From assembly GCF_900129425.1 (NCBI RefSeq), contig NZ_LT670817.1, forward strand, positions 6,820,001 to 6,884,000: a stretch of DNA of 64,000 nt. Direction: 5' to 3'. The stretch is from Bradyrhizobium erythrophlei. GTDB taxonomy: Bacteria; Pseudomonadota; Alphaproteobacteria; Rhizobiales; Xanthobacteraceae. Made by a program: the position numbers and the translations under genes. A model generated the notes under the pieces. It saw only the letters and a list, made by a program, of their open reading frames with translations, was not told the origin of the DNA and did no database searches. Shown one piece after another: positions 51,586-63,282 of this stretch; position 1 is the first letter of the stretch; every line of letters begins with the position of its first letter.

Positions 51586-52101
51586 TCAGGCGCGCGGCGC
51601 GCAGCGGACATAGACCATGTTGCCGTAACGGGTCGCCGCATCCGGGTCGATGAAACGCGTGACCAGCACGCGCCCGTCGAACGAGACGATCTCGCGATCC
51701 TGTTCGCCGCCGGCCGGTCCGGGCGGACCGATATAGTTCTTGCCGCTTGGGCTGCCCTTGAGACGCAATTCCTGCGGCGTCGCCTGGTCGGCCAGATGCA
51801 TGATGACGCCGCCGGTGGTGCCGGAGCCGATCACATAAGGCTGCTTGCACTGCGCCTTGGCCGCGACTTCGGTGCGGGCGCGGTCGGCCGGATTCTGGAA
51901 CGACGCCAGACCCCAGCGGCCGACGATCTCGTCGGGACGGATCGACGCCGGCATCTCGGGCGCGACACCCGGCTCCGGAGCCGCTGAAGGGGACGATGAA
52001 AATGACGGCAGGCTCATGCTCCCGCATGCACCCAAGAACATCGCGAGCGCCGACGCGATCCCCAGATTGGCGACCCCGCGCACGCTACGTAAGCTGACCA
52101 T
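51586..52101 (-). CDS. Lipoprotein of unknown function
   Basis: This 171-residue protein has a type II signal peptide with lipobox FLGACGS (Cys near residue 25), so it would be lipid-anchored, probably to the outer membrane. The mature part is rich in Pro/Ser at first, then a compact domain with EIVGRWGLASFQNPADRARTEV and VMYVRCAPRA-like strands (YVRCAPRA at the end). I do not recognise a family. The start at 52101 has a GGGGGA ribosome site about 5 nt away. It is divergent from groES. Confidence 0.7.
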   Translation of the reverse strand: MVSLRSVRGVANLGIASALAMFLGACGSMSLPSFSSSPSAAPEPGVAPEMPASIRPDEIVGRWGLASFQNPADRARTEVAAKAQCKQPYVIGSGTTGGVIMHLADQATPQELRLKGSPSGKNYIGPPGPAGGEQDREIVSFDGRVLVTRFIDPDAATRYGNMVYVRCAPRA

Positions 52102-52256
52102 AGCATCCCCCCGAACAAATTCGTGGCCGCACCCATCCGGCAACCAAGCGTAAAACCACTGCCGGAGCAATGAGGTCCAACAAATTACCCGACAGCTCCG
52201 ATTTGGTTTCCGGAACCATCCTATATCGGTCTCACCAACGGCTTAACCCCCCTTTG

Positions 52257-52286
52257 CTTGACAGGATCGGCGTCTAGCCATATTCC
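52257..52286 (+). promoter_or_regulatory. Candidate groESL promoter
   Basis: CTTGACA at 52257-52263 is followed by CCATATTCC near 52279. It fits a sigma-70-type TTGACA-N17-TATTCC, and also the alphaproteobacterial heat-shock sigma (RpoH) pattern CTTG plus a CNTAT-like -10. Sequence alone does not decide between them. It ends just upstream of the CIRCE element. Confidence 0.45.
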
Positions 52287-52296
52287 GGGCGCACAA

Positions 52297-52323
52297 TTGG
52301 CAGTCCGAGAGCGCGATTGCTAA
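52297..52323. promoter_or_regulatory. CIRCE operator (HrcA-binding site)
   Basis: TTGGCAGTC, 9-nt spacer, GATTGCTAA, close to the CIRCE consensus TTAGCACTC-N9-GAGTGCTAA with three mismatches in the left arm and one in the right. The exact 9-nt spacer and position just upstream of groES support control by the HrcA repressor. Confidence 0.75.
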
Positions 52324-52425
52324 GGATACGAGCCGTTTTGCTCCTTGGCGGTGTCGAACAGGCCCGTATCCCGATCCACTTCCGATGACAAGTCAGATCC
52401 AAAAGAGCCTCCAAAAGGAACCGTC

Positions 52426-52722
52426 ATGGCTAAATCCAAATTTCGTCCGCTGCATGACCGTGTCGTGGTCAAACGTATCGATGCCGAAGAAAAGTCCAAG
52501 GGCGGCATCATTATTCCCGACAGCGCCAAGGAAAAGCCCTCGCAGGGCGAAATCACGGCGGTCGGCCCCGGCGGCCGGGACGAAGCCGGCAAGCTGATCC
52601 CGATCGACCTCAAGGTCGGCGACCGCGTGCTGTTCGGCAAGTGGTCCGGCACCGAGGTCAAGCTCGACGGCGAAGAGCTCCTGATCATGAAGGAGAGCGA
52701 CATCATGGGCGTGCTCGCCTGA
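52426..52722 (+). CDS. groES: Co-chaperonin GroES
   Basis: GroES is the heptameric lid of the GroEL chaperonin. The 98-residue product starts AKSKFRPLHDRVVVKRID, has the mobile loop EEKSKGGIIIPDSAKEKPSQGE near residue 20 and GDRVLFGKWSGTEVKLDGEEL near 65. ATG 52426 gives the canonical N-terminus, and AAAAGGAA precedes it. A class B palindrome separates it from groEL. Confidence 0.97.
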   Translation: MAKSKFRPLHDRVVVKRIDAEEKSKGGIIIPDSAKEKPSQGEITAVGPGGRDEAGKLIPIDLKVGDRVLFGKWSGTEVKLDGEELLIMKESDIMGVLA

Positions 52723-52739
52723 GGCCAACGTCTTTCCGT

Positions 52740-52829
52740 CGTCATTGCCGGGCTTGACCCGGCAATCCATCGCCTTCGCATAGACTTTTCCGAAGAGGAT
52801 GGATGCCCGGGTCAAGCCCGGGCATGACG
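52740..52829. repeat. Class B palindromic element between groES and groEL
   Basis: TCATTGCCGGGCTTGACCC opens the element, and GGTCAAGCCCGGGCATGACG closes it, with inner CAATCCATC and GATGGATG arms. It lies in the transcribed spacer between groES and groEL and would form a stable hairpin in the mRNA. groEL keeps its own AGGAG site downstream. Confidence 0.85.
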
Positions 52830-52880
52830 AATAAAAGCGCCGCGGGCGCGTGTATCCAATCATTCCAGGAGTGAATTCCA

Positions 52881-54527
<1,647 letters not shown>

Positions 54528-54559
54528 GACCGGCCTGCCGCCGACATTGTGGATCATCG

Positions 54560-54587
54560 AAGGCCGCCTCCGGGCGGCCTTCTTTTT
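54560..54587 (+). terminator. Rho-independent terminator after groEL
   Basis: Perfect 9-bp stem AAGGCCGCC / GGCGGCCTT with a TCCG tetraloop, followed by CTTTTT. It lies about 32 nt after the groEL stop. Confidence 0.93.
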
Positions 54588-54675
54588 GGCGTTGGTGCAG
54601 AGGTTTGCTAGTGAGGGCCCGGTCCGGATTCGGAGCTGGGCCAACCGGCCTTACGATACAATCTCATTCTGACCT

Positions 54676-54717
54676 GCCGGTTCTGTCTTACCGGTTCTGT
54701 CTTGCCGATTTTGCCCA
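54676..54717. repeat. 14-bp tandem repeat upstream of an exported-protein gene
   Basis: The units are GCCGGTTCTGTCTT and ACCGGTTCTGTCTT, then a degraded GCCGATTTTGCCCA. The block ends 15 nt before ATG 54733, so it lies in the leader or promoter of that gene. Confidence 0.75.
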
Positions 54718-54732
54718 GCGGGGAGCTTCAAG

Positions 54733-55932
54733 ATGCGCTCGATTTTAGTTTGCCTGATCGGTCTGACGATGACGGCCTCCTCCGGTCTGGCGCTGGCTGA
54801 GATGAAGCTCTCGACGAAGGCCGCGCCGGGCGCCAACGAGACCAGATATTTCACTTCCATCGACGGGCTGATGGAAGGCAATGCCGACGTCATTCTCAAG
54901 GAGACCCGCCAGGGCAAGACCGTCACCTCGGCGGTGCTCGACGTCTGCTATCCCGCCGAGAAGGGCTCCGATCGCAAGGACCGCTTTGTCGCCAACCTCG
55001 CGGTCAACGGTCAGACCCTGACCGGAAGCACGCAAAGCCTCGGCGACAAATTGCCGGTGACGGTGAAACTGGTGCGCAGGCCGACCGGCGACAGCTTCGA
55101 ATTCAAGGGCCAGATCAGCGTCGGCCAGACCGTCACGGAAGTGGCCTCTTCGGACAATTCCGATCTCAGCGAAAAGGAATTCCAGGACAACCAGACAACC
55201 GATGACGGGATCACGCCGGCGCCGGTGGATTTTACCGAGGTTTCTCCGGAATCGATCGGTGTCAGGGTAAAGCTGGACGCGGCGCTGGATTTCCTGAAGG
55301 GGTTGAAGGGGCAGGACGTCGAGGTCTCCCTGAGCAGCCTCACCGTCTCCTGCGACGCGCTGCGCGCCGGCGAGCAGACGATCAACCTCAGCACCGATCC
55401 GAACCGCGCCGCCGCGCTGATTGCGAAATTCAAGTCGTCGCCCGGCGTGGTCGCCGCCGGCTGGACCACTGGCATCGTGGAAATGGAGCGCTCGATCCGT
55501 TTTTCGGCCGCCGACTGGCGCGACGGCGACAAACCCAACCGGGACAAGCTCGCCGCGGCGATTGCCGGCGTCCTGACTAAAACGCTTTCCGCGAAATCAT
55601 CGTCGTCGGCGTGGGACGCCAATACCGGGGCGCTGAGATTGACGTTCAAACGGCCGAGCCCGCTATTCCCCGCGCTCGAGCTCACCGAGACCATCGAGGT
55701 GACCGCGCTGGTGGCGCCGGACAAGCCTGGCGGGTCCGACCGGCTGATGCTGTGGATCGGCAATCCCGTCACCACCACGACGGACGAGTCGGCGGGCGCC
55801 AAGCTCAATCTGGCCGACGAGGCCAGCGCCGACGAGGAAGAGGACCAAAAGGACGACAACGGCTCGGTCGATGCGCTGGCCAGGGAATTCAAGGGCCAAC
55901 GCTGGGACGCGGATAAATCGGCCTGGAAATAG
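54733..55932 (+). CDS. Exported protein of unknown function
   Basis: This 399-residue protein has a signal peptide ending about residue 22 (SSGLALAE). Then come alternating beta-like and polar segments, with one likely disulfide pair (LDVCYPAEKG near 72; TVSCDALRAG near 209), and an acidic stretch (ASADEEEDQKDD) near 370. I recognise no family and no catalytic motif. GGGGAGC precedes ATG 54733. It stands alone after groESL, with a 14-bp tandem repeat in its leader. Confidence 0.65.
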   Translation: MRSILVCLIGLTMTASSGLALAEMKLSTKAAPGANETRYFTSIDGLMEGNADVILKETRQGKTVTSAVLDVCYPAEKGSDRKDRFVANLAVNGQTLTGSTQSLGDKLPVTVKLVRRPTGDSFEFKGQISVGQTVTEVASSDNSDLSEKEFQDNQTTDDGITPAPVDFTEVSPESIGVRVKLDAALDFLKGLKGQDVEVSLSSLTVSCDALRAGEQTINLSTDPNRAAALIAKFKSSPGVVAAGWTTGIVEMERSIRFSAADWRDGDKPNRDKLAAAIAGVLTKTLSAKSSSSAWDANTGALRLTFKRPSPLFPALELTETIEVTALVAPDKPGGSDRLMLWIGNPVTTTTDESAGAKLNLADEASADEEEDQKDDNGSVDALAREFKGQRWDADKSAWK

Positions 55933-56059
55933 CCTGTTTCTGCCGGTCTGGGGCAGCTTGCGACGCGCGCTTTGCACGCAGCCCTGCATTTGACATGCCG
56001 CGCCATAGCGGCAATGAACGGGCGATATCCGCACAAGGCCTTTCGGGATTTCAGGTTTG

Positions 56060-57604
56060 ATGGCGCGCTATGACGTAGTGGTGATCGGCGCCGGCCTGGG
56101 AGGCTTGACCGCCGGCGCGATCCTGGCGCGCGCGGGGCGCAAGGTCCTGGTCATCGAGCGCAGCAACTCGGTGGGCGGCGCGGCATCGAGCTACAAGGTC
56201 GGCGATCTCTTCGTGGAAGGTTCGTTGCACGAGACCAGCGATCCGCACGATCCCCGCGATCCGAAACACGGCGTGTTGAAGCGCGCGGGCGTGATCGACG
56301 CCGTGAAATGGATTCCGGCCGGCGCATTTTACGAGGCACGCGGCGGTCCGCTCGGCGAGCCCTTTGTGATGCCGGACAATTTCGACGCGGCGCGGCGCGC
56401 CTTGACCGAACGCTTCCCGGAGGCCCGTACCGGGATCCATCAACTGCTCGAGGAAATGGAGCGCATCGCCGCCGCGGCCGGCACGCTTTCGCAAGGCCGG
56501 GAGGCGCTCAAGAATCCGCGGCAAGCTCTGGGCGCGCTGTTGAAGCTAACTCCCGCGATCCGCGACTGGCGGCTGTCGCTGTCGCAAAAGCTCGACCGGA
56601 CGTTCGGCGACAACGAAGCCGTCAAATGCGCGCTTGCCGCCAATCTTTCGTATTATCACGACGACCCCGCGACGCTGTGGTGGGTTTTCTTTGCGATGGC
56701 GCAGGGAGGCTATCTGCAAAGCGGCGGCCGTTACGTGCAAGGCGGTTCACAGCGGCTCTCGAGCGCGCTCGCCCGCGCCATCAGGGCGGCCGGCGGAGAA
56801 GTGATGGTGCGTCGCGTCGTCAGCCGCATTGCCGTGGGCTCGCAAGGCGGGCCCAGCATCGTCACCCACACCGCCCGCGACGGCACCGATCCAGGACAGG
56901 TGGAAGGCTTGCGGATCGTCAGCAACGCCGCGCCATCGGCGCTGGCACCGTTGCTGCCCGCGGCGGTCGCGCAAAAATTGACGGAAGACTACGCACAGCG
57001 GACCTCGTCGATTTCGCTGTTCGCGCTGACGCTCGGCCTGTCGAAGCCGCCGCGAGAATTCGGCATATCGGCCTATTCCACGCAATTGCTGCCGCGCGAT
57101 ATGAAACGGCTGTCGGACTATGCGCAGGGCGCCGCGCTGATGGCGGGCGAGCCCGGCGAGCGGATGCCGCCGATGTCGGTGGTCGATTATGCCGCGATCG
57201 ATTCGGGGGTACCCGCGCCGCCCTATGTGCTCTCGATCATTGGGCCCGACCTTCTGTCGAACTGGGAGAGTTCGGACATGGACGCCTATCGCGAGAAGCG
57301 CGGGCGATGGCAGGATGCGATCGTCCACTATCTCTCTTCATTTTATCCGGGCCTCGCGGACGGTGTGGTCGCGTCGTCGTTCAACACCGCGCTGTCGGTG
57401 CGTCAATATCTCGATGCCCCCGGCGGCGCGGTTTATGGGTTCGCCCCGACCCCGCCGCGCTCGCTCTGGCGCATGCCTGCCCGTTCGCCGCGCACGGCGG
57501 TGCCGGGCCTCTATCTGGCGTCGGCCTATGCGGGATTCGGCGGCTATACCGGCGTCGTGCAATCCGCCGGCGAGTGCGCCGACATGATTCTGCGCGAGCA
57601 ATAA
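56060..57604 (+). CDS. CrtI/phytoene desaturase-like FAD-dependent oxidoreductase
   Basis: This 514-residue flavoprotein has the N-terminal dinucleotide-binding motif VVVIGAGLGGLTAGAILARAG and VIERSNSVGGAASS near residue 36, and a C-terminal FAD block near GLYLASAYAGFGGYTGVVQSAGECA. GGRYVQGGSQRLSSALARAI near 220 is typical of the CrtI/retinol-saturase-like group. No carotenoid genes are adjacent, so a carotenoid substrate is not implied. ATG 56060 was chosen over TTG 56057. It ends 5 nt from the convergent META-like gene. Confidence 0.82.
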   Translation: MARYDVVVIGAGLGGLTAGAILARAGRKVLVIERSNSVGGAASSYKVGDLFVEGSLHETSDPHDPRDPKHGVLKRAGVIDAVKWIPAGAFYEARGGPLGEPFVMPDNFDAARRALTERFPEARTGIHQLLEEMERIAAAAGTLSQGREALKNPRQALGALLKLTPAIRDWRLSLSQKLDRTFGDNEAVKCALAANLSYYHDDPATLWWVFFAMAQGGYLQSGGRYVQGGSQRLSSALARAIRAAGGEVMVRRVVSRIAVGSQGGPSIVTHTARDGTDPGQVEGLRIVSNAAPSALAPLLPAAVAQKLTEDYAQRTSSISLFALTLGLSKPPREFGISAYSTQLLPRDMKRLSDYAQGAALMAGEPGERMPPMSVVDYAAIDSGVPAPPYVLSIIGPDLLSNWESSDMDAYREKRGRWQDAIVHYLSSFYPGLADGVVASSFNTALSVRQYLDAPGGAVYGFAPTPPRSLWRMPARSPRTAVPGLYLASAYAGFGGYTGVVQSAGECADMILREQ

Positions 57605-57609
57605 AAGAC

Positions 57610-58026
57610 TCAATCGGTGTTGATACGGAACCGCAGCGGCCTGGTTCCGATGAACGAAACCAGATCGCCCTGCCGCTTCCAGGTGGCGGCCTCGCTCAGC
57701 GCCGCGAGCAGTTCATCGTCGGCTTGCGCCCGCGCCGGTGGGCAGGTGGTATTCTCCAACGGACCGGCGACAAAGATCACCGTGTTGCCCGCCACCGAAA
57801 ACTGGCCCCTGCCGCCCTTGCACCACAATTCCAGCGTCGCCGCGCCATTGTCGCCGATCTGCAGCGTCGGCAGCCGCTTCGACCCGGGCTGCGGCGCCGC
57901 ATCCAGTGTCATCTCGAACCCGAATGGAAATCCGTCATCGGCATAAGCCGCATCGGCATTGAGGGCGCCCCCGGCCAGTAGCAGCGTGACTGCGGCCAGC
58001 TTGAAAACCCCTGTCGCTAAAGACAT
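57610..58026 (-). CDS. Exported META/DUF306-like domain protein
   Basis: This 138-residue protein has a signal peptide ending near residue 29 (ADAAYAD). The mature part has TLELWCKGGRGQFSVAGNT and LLAALSEAATWKRQGDLVSFIG, which resembles the META (DUF306, HslJ-like) beta-rich domain. Two Cys (WCKGG, NTTCPP) may pair. The start at 58026 has GAGGA about 5 nt upstream. Function unknown; HslJ-type proteins are linked to outer-membrane stress. Confidence 0.65.
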   Translation of the reverse strand: MSLATGVFKLAAVTLLLAGGALNADAAYADDGFPFGFEMTLDAAPQPGSKRLPTLQIGDNGAATLELWCKGGRGQFSVAGNTVIFVAGPLENTTCPPARAQADDELLAALSEAATWKRQGDLVSFIGTRPLRFRINTD

Positions 58027-58128
58027 ACAGTTCCTCGAAATATCCCGGCATCGATTGCCGCGCGCCGTTGTAATGGGCGAACGTGACATTGACCAGATCG
58101 GCCGCCGCAAAAATTGTCGGCGCATAAA

Positions 58129-58160
58129 AAATCCCCGCGGGCCATCGGCCGCGGGGATTT
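58129..58160 (-). terminator. Rho-independent terminator for lldP
   Basis: The stem AAATCCCCGCGG / CCGCGGGGATTT has an 8-nt loop. On the minus strand it is followed by a run of T residues. It lies 27 nt beyond the lldP stop. Confidence 0.88.
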
Positions 58161-58187
58161 CTTGTCCGTATCGTCAGAGCCGCTGTT

Positions 58188-59852
<1,665 letters not shown>

Positions 59853-60159
59853 TACGGTTCCTCCCCACGCCATTATGCGGCGCCCCTGACCAGCGTGGAC
59901 GGTCAGGTGCGCCTGACGTGATCGCAGAAGTGCGTACGCAATGCGCGAAATCAGCCGCGAATTTGGGCAATTCCAAAATCGCTCACAACCTCGCGAAGTG
60001 TGGACGCCCCCCGCCCCTCGCCGTTACCCCCATGCTAGGGTTGACTCGGAGTCCGGGACAAGCCAACGCAGTCCAAGAAACCTACGACTTTAGTCTAAAT
60101 GTCTCCAATTCCCCCATTTTTTCAGGCCTTTGGAGCCTTCTTTCAGGAGACGGCAATCT
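59853..60159. other. Divergent intergenic region, no clear signal
   Basis: A 307-nt gap between lldP and the ABC transporter gene. No gene is seen. TTGACT near 60040 may be a -35 element without a good -10, and AATTTGGGCAATT near 59962 is a weak inverted repeat. Nothing firm. Confidence 0.4.
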
Positions 60160-61908
60160 GTGAACAACATCCGCTCGACGCTCGCCATCGTATGGCGGAT
60201 CGCCGCACCTTATTTCCGTTCCGAGGATAAACTGGCCGGCCGCGTGCTGCTCGCGGCGGTGATTGCGATCGAGCTTTCGCTGGTCGGCATCAACGTTCTG
60301 CTGAACGAGTGGAACAACCGCTTTTACAATGCGCTGCAGGAGAAGAACTGGGAAGTTTTCGTCAGGCAGATCGGCATCTTCTGTATTCTTGCCACCTTCT
60401 ACATCGCGCTTTCGGTGTACCAGCTCTACCTCAACCAGTGGCTTCAGATCCGCTGGCGGCAATGGATGACGCGGCGCTATCTCGGCGAATGGCTTCACGA
60501 CGCCAACCACTATCGCATGCAGCTGCAGGGCGACGCCGCCGACAATCCGGACCAGCGCATCTCCGATGACGTAAAACTGTTCGTCGATCAGACGCTGGGC
60601 CTTGGCGTGGGCCTGCTGAGTTCGGTGGTGACGCTGGCGTCTTTCGTCGTCATTCTCTGGGGTCTGTCGGCGGAGTCGCCGTTGACGATCTCCGGCCACG
60701 CGTTCGCGATTCCCGGTTATCTGGTTTGGGGCGCGCTGATCTATGCCGTTTTCGGCACCGCGCTGACGCAGTGGATCGGCTCGCCGCTGGTCAACCTCTC
60801 GTTTGAACAGCAGCGCTTCGAGGCCGATTTCCGCTTCAATCTCGTGCGGGTGCGCGAAAACTCCGAACAGGTTGCGCTGTTGAGGGGTGAGAGCGCCGAA
60901 CGGCAGCGGCTTTCGGAGCGCTTCGGCCGCGTCGTCGAGAACTGGTACGCCATCATGAGCCGGACCAAGCGGCTGACGGCGTTTACCTCAAGCTACTCGC
61001 AAGCCGCGGTGATCTTCCCCTATATTCTGGTGGCGCCGGCCTATTTCGGAAACAAGATCCAGCTCGGCGGCATGATGCAGACCGCATCCGCTTTCTCCAG
61101 CGTGCAACAAGCCCTGTCATTCTTCGTTTCGATCTACCGGTCGTTGGCGGAATGGCGCGCCGTCGTCGCGCGTCTCAGCGGATTCGAGATGTCGATTGCC
61201 AGCGCGATGACGCAGGCGACCCAGGCCCCTTCGATCGGCGTCGTGTCGTCGGCCGGCAGCGATAAAATCGACCTCAACAAGCTTCTCGTCAGTCTGCCCC
61301 ACGGAACCCCGCTGGTTTCGGCTGACGGCTTCAGCATTCGCACCAACGAGCGTACCCTGGTCACCGGTCCGTCCGGCGCCGGCAAGTCGACCTTGTTCCG
61401 CGCCATCGCCGGGATCTGGCCGTTCGGCAGCGGCTCGATTGCGATTCCGGCCAGGGCCAAGCTGATGATGCTGCCCCAGCGGCCGTATTTTCCGCTCGGT
61501 TCACTGAAGGCCGCGATCGTCTACCCCGCCGAAGCGAGCGCGTTCAGCTCAGACCGGGTGCGTGATGTTCTGATCGCAGTAGGCCTGCCCCAGCTCGCGT
61601 CAAGACTGGAAGAGGACGCACACTGGAATCGGATGCTCTCGCTGGGTGAGCAACAGCGCCTCGGGATCGCACGCGCGCTATTGCACGCGCCGCAATATTT
61701 GTTCCTGGACGAAGCGACCGCCTCGCTCGATGAAGCCTCGGAGGCGGCGCTTTACCACCTCCTCAGGGAGAAATTGCCGGCAACCACCGTCGTGTCGATC
61801 GGCCATCGCTCGACGCTGGCGGCGCTTCACCAGCGCAATGTGGTGCTGTCCCGCGACGGCGATCGATTTGCACTGCAGAACCGCCGCGAGGACGTCAAGC
61901 AGCCCTAG
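60160..61908 (+). CDS. SbmA/BacA-type ABC transporter with fused ATPase (BclA/YddA-like)
   Basis: This 582-residue half-transporter has an ABC_membrane_2/SbmA-BacA-like membrane domain (LNEWNNRFYNALQEKNW near 44, six helices) followed by an ATPase domain. The ATPase domain has Walker A GPSGAGKST near 407, signature SLGEQQRLGIARALL near 505, Walker B YLFLDEATASLDE near 522 and a late GHRSTL. Bradyrhizobium BclA, which imports plant NCR peptides needed for bacteroid differentiation, has this layout; the YddA group is similar. GTG 60160 has AGGAG about 10 nt upstream. BclA identity is possible, not shown. Confidence 0.87.
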   Translation: MNNIRSTLAIVWRIAAPYFRSEDKLAGRVLLAAVIAIELSLVGINVLLNEWNNRFYNALQEKNWEVFVRQIGIFCILATFYIALSVYQLYLNQWLQIRWRQWMTRRYLGEWLHDANHYRMQLQGDAADNPDQRISDDVKLFVDQTLGLGVGLLSSVVTLASFVVILWGLSAESPLTISGHAFAIPGYLVWGALIYAVFGTALTQWIGSPLVNLSFEQQRFEADFRFNLVRVRENSEQVALLRGESAERQRLSERFGRVVENWYAIMSRTKRLTAFTSSYSQAAVIFPYILVAPAYFGNKIQLGGMMQTASAFSSVQQALSFFVSIYRSLAEWRAVVARLSGFEMSIASAMTQATQAPSIGVVSSAGSDKIDLNKLLVSLPHGTPLVSADGFSIRTNERTLVTGPSGAGKSTLFRAIAGIWPFGSGSIAIPARAKLMMLPQRPYFPLGSLKAAIVYPAEASAFSSDRVRDVLIAVGLPQLASRLEEDAHWNRMLSLGEQQRLGIARALLHAPQYLFLDEATASLDEASEAALYHLLREKLPATTVVSIGHRSTLAALHQRNVVLSRDGDRFALQNRREDVKQP

Positions 61909-62028
61909 CGGCGCATAGCGCGACGCGAGCGACAACCATCGAACCGTCGCATGGCGCCAGTGCGATGGCCGCGCCCCAAGCCTGACTAAAGCGTGATGAG
62001 ATGAAGTTGAGCTGCGACGCAGCGGAAA

Positions 62029-62157
62029 CTTCACCTCTCCCATAGGGAGAGGTCTGCGCGTAGCGCCGGGTGAGGGATTACGGTCTATCGTTGGTGCAGC
62101 ACCCCTCACCCGATTTGCTGCGCAAATCGACCTCTCCCCGCTGGGGAGAGGTGAAGG
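62029..62157. repeat. Class A palindromic element (convergent gap)
   Basis: CTTCACCTCTCCC at the left and GGGGAGAGGTGAAGG at the right. Inner words GGGTGAGG and CCCCTCACCC face each other, and GATTTGCTGCGCAAATC forms a hairpin. It shares the plan and many exact words with the copy inside ileS at 9111-9243, including GAGAGGTC and TTACGGTCT/TTACCGTCT. Confidence 0.9.
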
Positions 62158-62222
62158 ACAAGACCGATCCAAATTAAAGCCATCCCGCTCTAGAAAAGGC
62201 GCGCAACACCGCCAAAAGAAAA

Positions 62223-62248
62223 GGGGCGGCAGATCGCTCTGCCGCCCC
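62223..62248 (-). terminator. Rho-independent terminator for the porin gene
   Basis: Perfect 10-bp stem GGGGCGGCAG / CTGCCGCCCC with a 6-nt loop. On the minus strand it is followed by TTTTCTTTT. It lies about 20 nt beyond the porin stop. Confidence 0.93.
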
Positions 62249-62268
62249 CGTGGTCTCGATGGAATGAC

Positions 62269-63282
62269 TTACTTCAGGTTGGTCATCGCGGTCAGGTCAG
62301 CCGAAAGCTTGGCGATGCCGGCCGCGCCGCACCAGTTGGAGCCTGCGCCAGTCGGATTGATCGAGGTGATGTTGCTCGTTCCGGCGGAGTTGAAGGCGCT
62401 GGTGAAGGCGTTGCAGTTACCCTTCGACAGGTCGGTGTCGGAGTAGCGCAGATCGAGTGTGAACACCTTGTAGGTGAAGCCGATGCCGATGTTCCAGGTA
62501 TTGTAGTCGGCGTATTTGATGCCGTTCGGGAACGGCCCGGCGAAACCAGGATTGGTGAACGTGGTTCCGTAGAAGGAGTCGGTTGTTCCAAGAAACTGCC
62601 GTCCGAACTCGCCGGAGACATACATGCCGACGCCGCTGGTACCGAATACCGTGGCTGGCGCGGTGTACTTGCCGGTGACCGAAGCGTAGTCGCCCCAGGC
62701 GCCGGAGTTCAGGAAGTTCGGCGAATAGTACTCGTTCAAGCCGAACTGCCAGTTGTCGTTGATGGTGTAGTTAACTTTTCCGTAGACTTCGAAAAAGCTG
62801 ACGTCCTTCTTCATGACGTTGCCGTCTGGCAGGATATTGGCCGCGCATTCCGGGCTAAGCGGCTTGCCGGCCGGATCGGTCGGAGCACCGAAGAAGCAGG
62901 TTCCTCCCGGATACAGGTAGCCCCAGACACCGAAGTCGAACGCGAACGCGCCGAAGGTCGGACGAATACCGCCGTAGACGTCGATTTCGGCCGCGGCGCG
63001 GTTCGCGAAGGAGATGCTCTCGCCGGAGGTGCCGATGTACAGCTGCAAGTCTTTGGTGACGTTGTAGCGCGGCTCGAAATAGGCAGCCACCGACGGGTTG
63101 TGATTGGACTGGGTGATACCGCGGAAGATGTAATCATTCATGATTGCGCTGCCGAAGGCGATATCCCAAGGATCGAACGCTGCCGGAGGCGGCGCTTTGA
63201 CGGCCTTCGTGTACAAATCGGCCGAGAAAGCCGAGCCTGCGGTCATTGCAAGCACCGCCGCAGCCAAAACCATTTTCTTCAT
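62269..63282 (-). CDS. TorF-family putative porin
   Basis: This 337-residue outer-membrane protein has a signal peptide ending at GSAFSA near residue 20. The mature protein is beta-rich with repeated aromatic-ending strands (DIAFGSAIMNDYIFRGITQSNHNPSVAAYFEPRY), which is the start of the TorF/TIGR02001 family. Four Cys (GTCFFG, PECAAN, GNCNAF, NWCGAA) may form two disulfides. The start at 63282 has GGGGA about 5 nt upstream and begins the signal peptide; longer frames are discounted. A strong terminator follows. The solute is unknown. Confidence 0.85.
   Translation of the reverse strand: MKKMVLAAAVLAMTAGSAFSADLYTKAVKAPPPAAFDPWDIAFGSAIMNDYIFRGITQSNHNPSVAAYFEPRYNVTKDLQLYIGTSGESISFANRAAAEIDVYGGIRPTFGAFAFDFGVWGYLYPGGTCFFGAPTDPAGKPLSPECAANILPDGNVMKKDVSFFEVYGKVNYTINDNWQFGLNEYYSPNFLNSGAWGDYASVTGKYTAPATVFGTSGVGMYVSGEFGRQFLGTTDSFYGTTFTNPGFAGPFPNGIKYADYNTWNIGIGFTYKVFTLDLRYSDTDLSKGNCNAFTSAFNSAGTSNITSINPTGAGSNWCGAAGIAKLSADLTAMTNLK

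Larger units (their letters stand above)
52102..52425. other. Intergenic region holding the groES promoter and CIRCE operator
   Basis: A 324-nt divergent gap between the lipoprotein gene and groES. The only clear signals are the promoter-like sequence at 52257-52286 and the CIRCE inverted repeat at 52297-52323, both described separately. I see no coding potential in the rest. Confidence 0.7.
61909..62268. other. Convergent intergenic region with palindrome and terminator
   Basis: A 360-nt gap between the ABC transporter stop and the porin stop. It is almost filled by the class A element at 62029-62157 and the porin terminator at 62223-62248. No gene is seen. Confidence 0.75.
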
